A DNA stretch of 64,000 nt, taken from assembly GCA_935421135.1 (NCBI GenBank), contig OW285195.1, forward strand, positions 13,530,158 through 13,594,157, given 5' to 3'. The translations under genes and the position numbers were made by a program. This document shows, piece by piece, positions 27,301 to 39,300 of the stretch (position 1 is the stretch's first letter; each line of letters opens with the position of its first letter). Source of the DNA: Bugulina stolonifera (lineage: Eukaryota; Bryozoa; Gymnolaemata; Cheilostomatida; Bugulidae). The notes beneath the pieces were generated by a model that was not told the origin of the DNA, made no database searches, and was given only the letters and a program-made list of their open reading frames with translations.

Positions 27301-30300
27301 TAAAACCACGGTCAAAGCTTCCACGAGCCATTGATATCCTTACATAATCTCCAGGTGTAAATGCTACCCTCTTTTTATTAACCCATCGTTCAGGGGATGA
27401 TTCGAACAGGCGCATCCAAATATCTTCTTGATTATCTTCATCAACTTCATTAGGCTTCATACCTATAGAGCGATTAAAGCTGTTGTTATAGCTAGATACC
27501 AAATCATCTAGATCGTCTAAGAATCGACCATCACCTCTGTAAGTTAAAAGTCTGTGAAGCTTTCCTCTCAACGTTCGATTAAAACGTTCAATAAGTGAAG
27601 CTTTTATAACCTCATTTTCTGAAGAAAAGTGGTTAACCTTGTTTTCTTGCAGAACCTCACGCACCCTTTGATTCAGAAACTCTTTTCCCTTATCAGTCTG
27701 TAGTCTAGAGTATGTTTCTCTTTTAAAAAGAGATGAGAGTACTCTAGACACCGCTAGTCCTGATTTGTTAAGTAAAGGGAATACCCAAGCCTTTCTAGAA
27801 AAGACGTCTATGCAGGTGAGTAAAAATGTTACACCATCGTTCTGATCTTTGTGTGAGCGAACATCGACTAAGTCCGCTTGCATCTGCTCTCCAACTCCAG
27901 CGACGATCGTCTTTCTTCTCAAAAATTTAGTCTTAATGGGGTAGTGTAGTGTGTACGCGTCTTGCCCCCTTAACCATCTATCAACATCATTCTTATTCAC
28001 ACCCGGTGGGGAAGAATAGATCAACTTTCTCTTCCCACCAAAAGAAGGGGGTTGGGGTGGGGAGTAGTATATATCTCGCAAGGCTTCATCAACACCTATT
28101 CGCTCATCAACCATTTTCTATCTTTTCCTACTCACCTATACAGGTGAGACGACAGTTGCGGGGACATCTGACCCAAGTGTGTATTCCGGGGACCACCACT
28201 TCTAGAAGGGCTAGGAGCTAGTTTATTGGCTCATTGAAAAGACAACTTCTCACCAACCAAGAAAACCATTTTCATATAATTTCATTTTGGTAATTGTGGC
28301 CACAATACTTCAAAACAGTTGTGGGGTCCAGGCAACGCACTTTCATAATATTTTGCAGATGAGATAACAGTTGCGGGCACCGTGCAAAAAGTGTCATCTG
28401 CTAGAAGTCCACAAAGTGGGGACCGCATAACCATCTGCATTTCTGAATAAAAGCGGGGTCCGCTAGTTGCACACATAGCTGTGTTTGTGCAAAATGGTCC
28501 CCAAAAAAGTAGTCATGCACACGCCAAGAGAAGACAATTCAGAGGGGTTTCTAGAAAATTGCCAGAGGGATGGCAAAGTAAACATGCCAGGGGTCCAGGG
28601 CGCCGCCAAGGCACCCTGGAAAGGTCTAGAACAGCAATCCAGCCTATCTACATGTATAAGACCAAATTGTGGTCTTTCAAAAAGCTCTTTCTTGGATGTT
28701 GGTGAAAAATATTGTTGAATTGGATGAGGAATCCTTGTCAGCCATGGTAGTTGCCAGAGACTGGAGTCTTCAAGTGGGAAGGAATATACACACATGGTAA
28801 TGTTATGTCAAGTCTTATGGCAAGTCTTTTCACTTGTATCACTTAGCATAAAGCTGTGTTGCTCACCAAACATAAGGTCTCAACGGTAATATAAAGTCTT
28901 AGCAAGGCGTTGTTAACCATTGCATGGCCATAGGGAGAATATTCTTTGCCTCGAGCAACTTTGCAAGAACCGTAGCGCTTGTTTATGTTTTGACAGAGCA
29001 AAATTCATCCCATTGAAAAGCTTTTGCTGGTAAAAAAACAAGGTGTTTCAAAAACATTAGTTTGCGTTTGGGGTTGAGAATTGGGGTTCAAATGTTTTCA
29101 GGACGTCCTGGTTCTAACTAAAATATTCGAACAGTGGCAAATTCTTTTTGTCTACACACCTGTCAGTGATATTGTGGCAACATATTTTGGAATTTTAGTA
29201 CTAGGAATGCCCTCTGGCCTTTGGATTTGTGAGAAGTTTTCTGCAATTTGCTTCAATGCCTATGAGCCTTGCATGGCATGGCGTTGTTAGGTAGGAAACT
29301 GACTTAGGGATTTTTGGTGGGTATTCTGGCTGTTTTCCAGAGGGTCAATATAAGCTCTCTTCCCATGACCTCTTGTTAAAAGGATAGGCACTCTCCTATC
29401 CCACTTCCCTCTAATTGTTATAAGCATGACCTTAATGAAACTACTTCACAAGGATAGGGTGTTGGGGGAGGGAGGGGGTTGGCCATTTCTGCACATAATG
29501 TATTTTTACGACAGAAATTTTATCTTTGAGCACTCGGAGACAGCTTTGTAAAATCAATAACAATTTAGCCCCTGACTGGTGCCTCCACGGAACCGAATCG
29601 CCAGCGCAGTGAACAGAACATGCCACCACTACACCACCTAAACAGCCTTAAAAAAGAAGCTTCACCAGTGAGCAATAGGCATGCTCTGAGCGAACTTCAC
29701 CCAAATACACCACGCTTACTACGGCCACCTTGCAATGTATATATAAGATGTTAGGGTGTTTGGCAATCTTTTATATATTATTATGTATTTTTAAGCAAGA
29801 AAAGTTATTTTTGAGCAGTCAGAGACTTGTTTCAAATCACTGTGCTAGGCTACTACCTATCATAGACGCCTCGGATTCAAATCACAGTTGGGGGCTGGCA
29901 TTTTAATGGACTTGAAACAAGTCTCCGGCCGCTCAAAAGTAAATTTCTTTGCCTAAAAATACATTATCACTAATAGACATATACACGTAAAAAAATGTAT
30001 AGGTGTGAGCGATATTATCTAATTTATTTAGTTATATCATAACCACTTTCAAGCCTAATCTAACTTCCGTACGTGAAACACAAGTTATGCTAAAACTTAA
30101 ACACTCTCCAGATGCTGGTATTACTTTAACAATGAAGAGTTGCAAGAGAAAGAGAACATCGTATAAATATATAACATGACTGACCACTAAACGATCCTGC
30201 AATAACTACATGCAGTAAATAAAGTATTCTAAGCATGCAGTCAATAAGACATAACTGGACTGTGAGTGGTCCCCACAAGTACTCTGATAGAGAGTATCAC

Positions 30301-33300
30301 ATGCACACACTCAATATAATATAGTTAGACTGCTAGCGGTCCCCGCAAGTACTCTTATAGAAAGTATCGCATGCACACAGTCAATATAATATAGTTAGAC
30401 TGCTAGCGGACCCCACAAGGACTGCCATAGAAATCATGTCATGCACACAGCGAATACAATAACTTTAGTCGGATGGTGGTCCCCACAATGACCATCAATA
30501 GGAGTATCACACACACGCAGCCAATATAACATAGTTGGACTGCCAGCGGTCCCCACAAGTACTCTTTTAGAAAGTGACACATGTACACAGTCAATATTAC
30601 ATAGTTAGACGGTTAGCGGTCCCCACATGTGCTCTAATATAAAGTGTCATATGCACACAGCCAATATGATATAGTTTGACAGGTAGCGGACCCCACAAAT
30701 GCTCTTATAGAAAGTTACACATGCACACAGTCAATATAATATAGTTTGACAGGTAGCGGTCCCCACAAGTGCTCTTATAGAAAGTGTCACATGCACACAG
30801 TCAATATAATATAGTTTGACAGGTAGCGGACCCCACAAGTGCTGTTATAGAAAGTGACATATGCACACGGTAAATATAATATAGTTAGACAATTTGTGGA
30901 CCCCACAAGTATTCTTATAGAAAAGTTATACATGCACATGGTCAATGTAATATAGTTAGACTGCTAGGGGTCCCCACAAGTGCTCTTATAGAAAGTTACA
31001 CATGCACACAGTCAATATAATATAGTTTGACAGGTAGCGGACCCCACAAGTACTCTTATAGAAAGTGTCACATGCACACAGTCAATATAATATAGTTTGA
31101 CAGGTAGCTGACCCCACAAGTGCTCTTATAGAAAGCATGACATGCACACAGTCAATGTAATATAGTTAGACAGTTAGCGGTCCCCACAAGTGCTCTTATA
31201 GAAAGTATCACATGCACACAGTCAATATTATATAGTTTGACAGGTAGCGGACCCCACAAGTGCTCTTATAGAAAGTGACACATGCACACAGTCAATATAA
31301 TATAGTTAGCGGTCCCCACAAGTGCTCTTATAGAAAGTGACACATGCACACAGTCAATATAATATAGTTAGCGGTCCCCACAAGTGTTCTTATAGAAAGT
31401 GACACATGCACACAGTCAATATAATATAGTTAGCGGTCCCCACAGGTGTTCTAATAGAAAGTGTCACACGCACACAGTCAATATAATATAGTTTGACAGG
31501 TAGCGGACCCCACAAGTACTCTTATAGAAAGTGTCACATGCACACAGTCAATATAATATAGTTTGACAGGTAGCGGACCCCACAAGTACTCTTATAGAAA
31601 GTGTCACATGCACACAGTCAATATAATATAGTTAGACTGCTAGCGGACCCCACAAGTACTCTTATAGAAAGTGTCACATGCACACAGTCAATATAATATA
31701 GTTAGCGGTCCCCAGAGGTGTTCTAATAGAAAGTGTCACATGCACACAGTCAATGCAATATAGTTTGACAGGTAGCGGTCCCCACAAGTGCTCTTATAGA
31801 AAGTGTCACATGCACACAGTCAATATAATATAGTTTGACAGGTAGTGGACCCCACAAGTGCTCTTATAGAAAGCATGACATGCACACAGTCAATGTAATA
31901 TAGTTAGCGGTCCCCACAAGTGCTCTTATAGAAAGTGACACATGCACACAGTCAATATAATATAGTTAGCGGTCCCCACAGGTGTTCTAATAGAAAGTGT
32001 CACATGCACACAGTCAATATAATATAGTTTGACAGGTAGCGGACCCCACAAGTACTCTTATAGAAAGTGTCACATGCACACAGTCAATATAATATAGTTA
32101 GCGGACCCCACAAGTGCTCTTATAGAAAGTGTCACATGCACACAGTCAATATAATATAGTTTGACAGGTAGCGGACCCCACAAGTGATCTCATAGAAAGT
32201 TACACACACACGCAGCCAATATAACATAGTTGGACTGCCAGCGGTCCCCACAAGTACTCTTTTAGAAAGTGACACATGTACACAGTCAATATTACATAGT
32301 TAGACGGTTAGCGGTCCCCACATGTGCTCTAATATAAAGTGTCATATGCACACAGCCAATATGATATAGTTTGACAGGTAGCGGACCCCACAAATGCTCT
32401 TATAGAAAGTTACACATGCACACAGTCAATATAATATAGTTTGACAGGTAGCGGTCCCCACAAGTGCTCTTATAGAAAGTGACACATGCACACAGTCAAT
32501 ATATAATATAGTTAGCGGACCCCACAAGTGCTCTTATAGAAAGTGTCACATGCACACAGTCAACATAATATAGTTAGACAGGTAGCAGTCCCCACAAGTA
32601 CTCTTATAGAAAGTGTCACATGTACACAGCAAATATAATATAGTTTGACAGGTAGCGGACCCCACAAGTACTCTTATAGAAAGTGTCACATGCACACAGT
32701 CAATATAATATAGTTTGACAGGTAGCGGACCCCACAAGTACTCTTATAGAAAGTGTCACATGCACACAGTCAATATAATATTGTTTGACAGGTAGCAGAC
32801 CCCACAAGTGCTCTTATAGAAAGTGACACGTGCACACAGTCAATATAATATAGTTAGCGGTCCCCACAGGTGTTCTAATAGAAAGTGTCACATGCACACA
32901 GTCAATATAATATAATTTGACAGGTAGCGGTCCCCACGAGTGCTCTTATAGAAAGCGTCACATGCACAAAGTCAATATAATATAGTTAGACGGTTTGTGG
33001 ACCCCACAAGTACTTTTATAGAAAGTATCACATGCACACGGTCTGTATAATGTCATTAGACGGTTAATACTATGAGTCCACAGCGCGTTCCTATGTGGCA
33101 GACTGTGTGGTCTTGGCCATTTTCCCTACTTTCCATCAACATTTTAATCACATTAATCCTCGCTGTACCTATACAAATTATGTATCAAAATGAAGCTTAA
33201 CACCTGGAGAACTATTAATAGAAACAAACCTGAGTCATCATGCATAGCCATTAGATGACAGCGAGATAGGCAAAACCTATTTTTATCATTCTGCTAAAAA

Positions 33301-36300
33301 CTCAATACTAAAATAGTATTATTTACCAAGCAAGTACTCTATTTCTTATCAAAATTTAGTTAACATCATGCTAAAATTAGCTAAACATACTTGGATCAGT
33401 GTTTGAACCAAGTTCTGGCCCCTCACAGCCAATAATTTCATCAATCAAACCGACAGCATCAAACCTACTGAAAGAGGCCATTTTTACTCTAAACAGCAAG
33501 TGCCAGGCCAGAGGATATACTATAGGTGTTTTCACAAATAAAAATCACAAGATGGCCGTCCAGCTCAGCTCCGAAGGGCTATTGGCCTGCGATTTTGGTT
33601 GGCCGGACGAAACCATTCTTAGCTCATCGGCACACCTGATTTCTTCACGCGAAAATGAGGACTTTGCGACCCTGTGACAGGTGTGTGCCCGAAAATATTT
33701 TTGTAGATCGACCTAGGTCTGAAGTTTAGTTCACAAAGACATTTAATGTAGTTGTTTTCATCACCCAATTAAATCATTTGTATTAGCACTAGAATCCTGG
33801 AGATTATGTGTCAACGCAAAAAAGTATGCTCTCACTAAATATTGCTTTACTTATACCACAAACCCAATAGTTTTGCTGTTATGAATAAAAGACTGAAACT
33901 GCGAGTATGCTCCTCCTCAGGCCCCTGTGAAAAACATAGCTGCGAGTATACTCGTCCTCATGGCTGAAAGTGTTAGCGGTCCCCACAATAACTCTTCTTG
34001 ATAGTAACACATGCACATAATCAATATAACATAGCTACACAGTAAGCGGTCCCCATAAGAACTATAACACAATGTATCACATGCACACAGAGGTCCCAAT
34101 ATACAATGTAGTTATACTGTTCATGGTCCCCACAATAACTATTATTGAAAGCATCACACGCACGCAGTCAATATAATATCATTATACAGTCGGCGGTCCC
34201 CACAAGAACCTTTACATAACGAGTCACATGCACACATTCTATATAATATCATTAAACGGTTAACGGTCCCCACAATGACTTTTATGGAAAGTAACAGATG
34301 CACACAGTCAATACAATGTTTTTTCCTTCTAACATACAAGGTCACTTCCTGTCAAGCGGTACCCGCAACTGCATTTCCATGCGCAATGGAGAGACCTGCA
34401 GGAGATTATCAAAGTGGGGACCGCTGCCTGCCGACCGTCATTAAAGTGGGGTCCGCGTTTTTGCTTGACTCAAGACATGCAGTGTGGGGTCCAGGCCATG
34501 CACACGCCTATGCACACACCATCTGCGCACTGTCGTTATCTCCCCAATATTTGTGCAAAAGCGTGTGCATCAAAAATGGTCATTGTGGGGACCGACCCAA
34601 AACTAGGTATATATCTGCTCAGAATGAAATTTCCTTTCAACTGAGCCTGTTGCAGTTGTGGGGACCGGGCCGGACCCCGCAAGTCAAACTGGTCCCCACT
34701 TGTCGGGTGTGCGTGCAGACGAATGTCCCCGCAACTGTCGCCTGAGCTGCGCTCTTGTGCACACCTTTATCCAAAGCTTGTTTAAATCTTGCTTGATGTT
34801 TCACTATATCTCTCCCCACTCGTTCACTCGCTTTTCTAGCATCTGATGTAGACCTAGTTATGACAGGACTTCTTCCACCCTTCTCATGTAGTTGTAGCCG
34901 ATTAGACTCGTCTTTTTGCTCGTCTTTACGATTGAACGTCGTTGTGTAGTCTGATGATCTAGCCTTATACCTCTTCCGTTTTATCCCTTGTCCAGAGATT
35001 TGCAGCTGAGGTATTAGATGACGCTTACGCTCTCGCTCGAGTAATATCTGCCTGCTTCGTTCTTCCCCATTTCTATTTGATAGCAAAATATCAACGGGAT
35101 CTTGTTCTAGGTATTCTCTCTCCTGTCTTACTCTAGGTTGGTGTATTGACTCTCGCACCCCTTCAAGACCAGTGCTAATACTATCCAACTGACTGAAGAG
35201 GTCTCGCTGGGGTTGACGAGATCTTTTTAATTCTTTTAAAAACTTACTCATATTATGGGTATGTTGTTCAAGTTGAGAGTATACATCTTTTGAGGAATCT
35301 TTAAGGTTAGAGTGAATATCTTCTCTCGTCTTTTCAGCTAAAACCAAGTCTGGATTTTGAGAGAGGTAGGTACAACCCCCTTTTTTTTTCTACAGAGTCG
35401 TAGTCATCTTTACTAATGAGAATGTATTTTTTAGAAAATCTGAGAGCCATTATCTTTGTGACTATCTTCGTCCTCCAAGAAGTCCACCAACTAATCCTAT
35501 TAGAGGTTTGAGAAGAAGTCCAAGAAATCCCCCTCGCTGTAGAATTACCTTTTTTTCTCTTAGAGTGGTACGTGAGTTGATAAGATCTTCAATTGCCCTT
35601 CTATGTCGACGTAAAGAGGTCAACTGAGTGGGTGTTAGCTGAACATTGCCTATTAATACATTCCGAGCGCATTCGACAAGCGCTAATACAAGATCCTTGT
35701 TTGCCTCAGAGATTGTTGCATTTCTAACGCTAGCTCTAGCTCTGGATAGTGCTAAAATGCTCAAGGCGTTTCTTCTTAATCGTGTTGACATACTCGGTGA
35801 ATTTACGTATCTCATATCTGAACGTGTACTCTCTCTTCAAATCCTAAGTTCGAAATGGTGATGGAGTGGTGAGTATGCTTTACTTATAGGAGGTGTTATT
35901 GGGAATGTAGGCAGCCATTGGCAAATGTCTAGAAGCGAAATTTCCAATTAATCGAGCCCACTCGGGAGTTTCTTGTCTCAGATTGATAAAAAAATATGAA
36001 TGAGGTTCACGCGTAGCATCCCCAAATGCTTCCTGCACAGCTTTCATACTTTGAGGGAATGCTTGTTTAGCAAGGTTAGACACGGATACTCCATCTCTAG
36101 GATTTTTAAACAGAAAAAAGTACTGCGAGTTTATAGAGACTGTCCTATTATCTTTAGGGAAAAGATTTTGTAGGAGAAAAAAGACGCTTATGTTAAGATG
36201 ATGACTAAATTTGGTAAATATGGCATTAATAGATTCTTTTCCTCCGACTTCTCCCATCAAGTCATCTATAATGAGCCATCGAATATTTCCATCTCGAGGG

Positions 36301-39300
36301 ATGTCATTCTCCACATCAATCATCCCGCTATGAAAGTGTACCCTGTCTTTAAATTCGTCGAACCGAGGTTGCCACACACCATAGCAGTATATAATATCCA
36401 TAGGAGTTGGGGTAGATACTTCAGCGACTCTATTAATGAGATTGAACAAGAGTTCCGTTTTTCCACTCCCTGTAGGTCCGCATACTAGTGCTGTGAAAGG
36501 GTTCTTAAGACGAAGATCTGTTTCTCGCTGTGACATTGTAGTTACTCACTTGAATGCCTGAGGGTCTTATGATGCTTTTCTCACTCTCTTCAGCTTTAAG
36601 TAGAGTCATATTAGCTCTCAAATAAGTATAAGCATAATAAAATCCGACTATGAATAAGAGTAGAACAAGAAGTGTCATAGCTAGATGATGAAGAGGTCGC
36701 CTCTTTTTCCTAACTTTATTATCAACTCTCACGTTAGAGTCATCGTCAACTTTTTCTACATTTTCTAAAACAATCTCTACAGCATCTCGTAGCAAACCAT
36801 CTGCAACATCACCACACTCTAGCCCTTTGTTCTCCACTTGTTGTCTCTCTAACATCTTCAAGGCTTTTGATAGATGAATCTACTTTCACTACATTTTTAT
36901 GCATCGCTAGTAGGTACCCACAAGGGTAGTGGTAATGAGTCTTCACTACTTTCTTCTTCTTCTTCTTGTATAAAAGGAATTTGAAAGTTAGGAATAATAC
37001 TAGATGTTTTTTGATCAAGCTCACTACTCTTATCTCGCTCCTCTCTTTCTTCTTTCTCTTTCTTCATTACTAGATTTAATTACTTTAACATCCTCAACTT
37101 GTATTCTCTCTCTCTCTATTATTTCTCCTTCACCAATGACAGTCTGTATTTTTTCCTCTATCACTCTCTCTTCTATTTGTTCATCTCTTCCATTAGGAAG
37201 ATTAGTCACTAAATTTTCATCATCACCTTCTGTAATAAGCTCTAGTTGCTCCACCTTCTCTTCAAAGTCTACCTCTATTATCTTTCTATCAACTGGTGTT
37301 GGTGCATGGGGTGTATCTTCAACTCTAGAAGAGGCGAGTGGGTCTTTTTCAAAATCTACTTCCAACAGACTACTATCAACTGGTGAGGATGTGTGAGAAA
37401 TGTAGTCTTCTTCTCTAGAAGGAGAGGTTGTCTTTCTTTTTTTTGATGGAATAGAGAAGTGTGCTGCATAGACATGTCTCCTAGATCTTATAATACTCCC
37501 TGTAATGTCTATATCATCAACTCCTCTCCTGTTTCGTGTTTTTTGTCTTTCATCTTCTAGCTTACGTCTTCTTGCTCCACGCTCTAAGATATTTAAAACT
37601 CTATAGAATAGTTCATATTTCGCACGTTCACGCTGAGGCTCATTATCTATGTAGATAAAAATGTTTAGTAGATATACTATATTAGTAGGAGTGAATCTGA
37701 TTATCTCCACCATCTCCTTCACATTTGCCTTAATCTGTCCAGGTAGCTCCATCTCATCGATAATATACTGAATGTCATACTTTCGTACTTCATCATGAGG
37801 TCTACGAGGTAGTCCCCTTTTAATTACAGTCCATCTAGTCTTAAAGTCGTTAAAAGAGAGGGCACGCTCTCTAAAGTCTTTCCCCACTCCTGTGTAGAGA
37901 TATCTCACCGATTGAATAATTCCCATGATGTAAAAGCAGATCTCATTTATAACCTCACACTTTGCATTTTGATCTACGAAGAACCACATCCAAGGACTGT
38001 TCGTTGTATCCATGTTTCTACTGATCATATAGTCCCACACAGACTTTGGAAGAACATCTTTTAAGAGTATCTGTATTCCTTCCTCTTGTAGCTCTGCTAT
38101 ATTCTCCATCCTCTGTGTAGATTGCTCTTCTTCCACTAGACTATCTCTCTCACTATATTCTTCCACTAGACTATCTCTCTCACTAGCTCTTATGAGCATT
38201 GTGACTTTTCTAAGAGATGTGTGCCACTTTTATAGCAGAAGTCCCTCCCACCTCTCAAACTTCTCTCACTAAGACCTGAGAGGATTGGAGAGGGATGTGA
38301 GGTAGTTAGAGAGGTGTAGGAGGGTTGGAGGGGGTTGGAGGGGGTCGGAGGGGGTCGGAGAGGGTTGGAGGGTATCGGAGGAGGGTGGGAGGAGGTCAGA
38401 GAGGGCTGGAGAGAGTTGGAGGATGGTGGGAGGGGGTCGGAGAAGGTGGGAGGAGGTTGGAAAAGGTCGGAGGAGGGTGGGAGGGGGTCGGAGAGGGTGG
38501 GAGAGAGTTGGAGGAGGGTGGGAGAGGGTCGAAGGAGGGTGGGAGAGGGTTGGAGGAGGTTGGGAGAGGGTCGGAGGGTGTTGGAGAGGGTCGGAGGAGG
38601 GTGGGAGGGGGTCGGAGAGGGTGGGAGGGGGTCGGAGATGGTCGGAGGAGGGTGGGAGGGGGTCGGAGAGGGTCGGAGGAGGGTGGGAGGGGGTCGGAGA
38701 GGGTCGGAGGAGGGTGGGAGGGGGTTGGAGAGGGTCGGAGGAGGGTGGGAGGGGGTCGGAGGAGGGTGGGAGGGGGTCGGAGAGGGTGGGAGGGGGTTGG
38801 AGGAGGGTCGGAGGGGGTCGGAGAGGGTCGGAGAAGGGTGGGAGGGGGTTGGAGAGGGTGGGAGGGGCTCGGAGATGGTTGGAGGAGGGTGAGAGGGGGC
38901 CGGAGGGGGTGGGAGGGGGTCGGAGGAGGGTGGGAGGGGGTCGGAGAGGGTCAGAGGAGGGTGGGAGGGGGTCGGAGAGGGTAGGAGGGGCTTGGAGATG
39001 GTTGGAGGAGGGTGAGAGGGGGTCGGAAGGGGTGGGAGGGGGTCGGAGGAGGGTGGGAGGGGGTCGGAGAGGGTCGGAGGAGGGTGGGAGGGGGTCGGAG
39101 AGGGTGGGAAGGGCTCGGAGATGGTCGGAGGAGGGTGGGAGGGGGTCGGAGGGGGTCGGAGAGGGTTGGAGGAGGGTGGGAGGGATCGGAGAGGGTCGGA
39201 GGAGGGTGGGAGGGGGTCGGAGAGGGGTGTTAGGGGGTCGGAGGAGGGTGGGAGGGGGTTGGAGAGGGTCGGAGGAGGGTGGGAGGGAGTCGGAAAGTGT

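Larger units (their letters stand above)
28141..34744. mobile_element. Nested non-autonomous DNA transposon with satellite core, 6.6 kb
   Basis: It lies between two E2 genes that overlap in E3. The ends are inverted: left CAGG, then GACGACAGTTGCGGGGACAT, and right its inverse with CGACAGTTGCGGGGACATTC ending at CCTG. Subterminal copies of GTGGGGACC or GTGGGGTCC recur at both ends (about 28320-28500 and 34410-34700), as in families whose transposase binds subterminal repeats. There is no long open frame. A target duplication is not clear. The centre is an expanded 62/70-bp satellite. Confidence 0.75.

Noticed and set aside
28463..28795. Overlapping open frames of 70-110 codons near the left end of the nested element
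   Set aside because: No recognisable domain and they conflict with each other; no transposase motif is seen.
30235..33070. CRISPR-like regular spacing of the 70-bp array
   Set aside because: The units are contiguous and similar over their whole length, with no unique spacers and no associated genes.
28135..34750. Target-site duplication for the nested element
   Set aside because: Flanks of neither the CAGG nor the CGACAG reading of the ends match convincingly.
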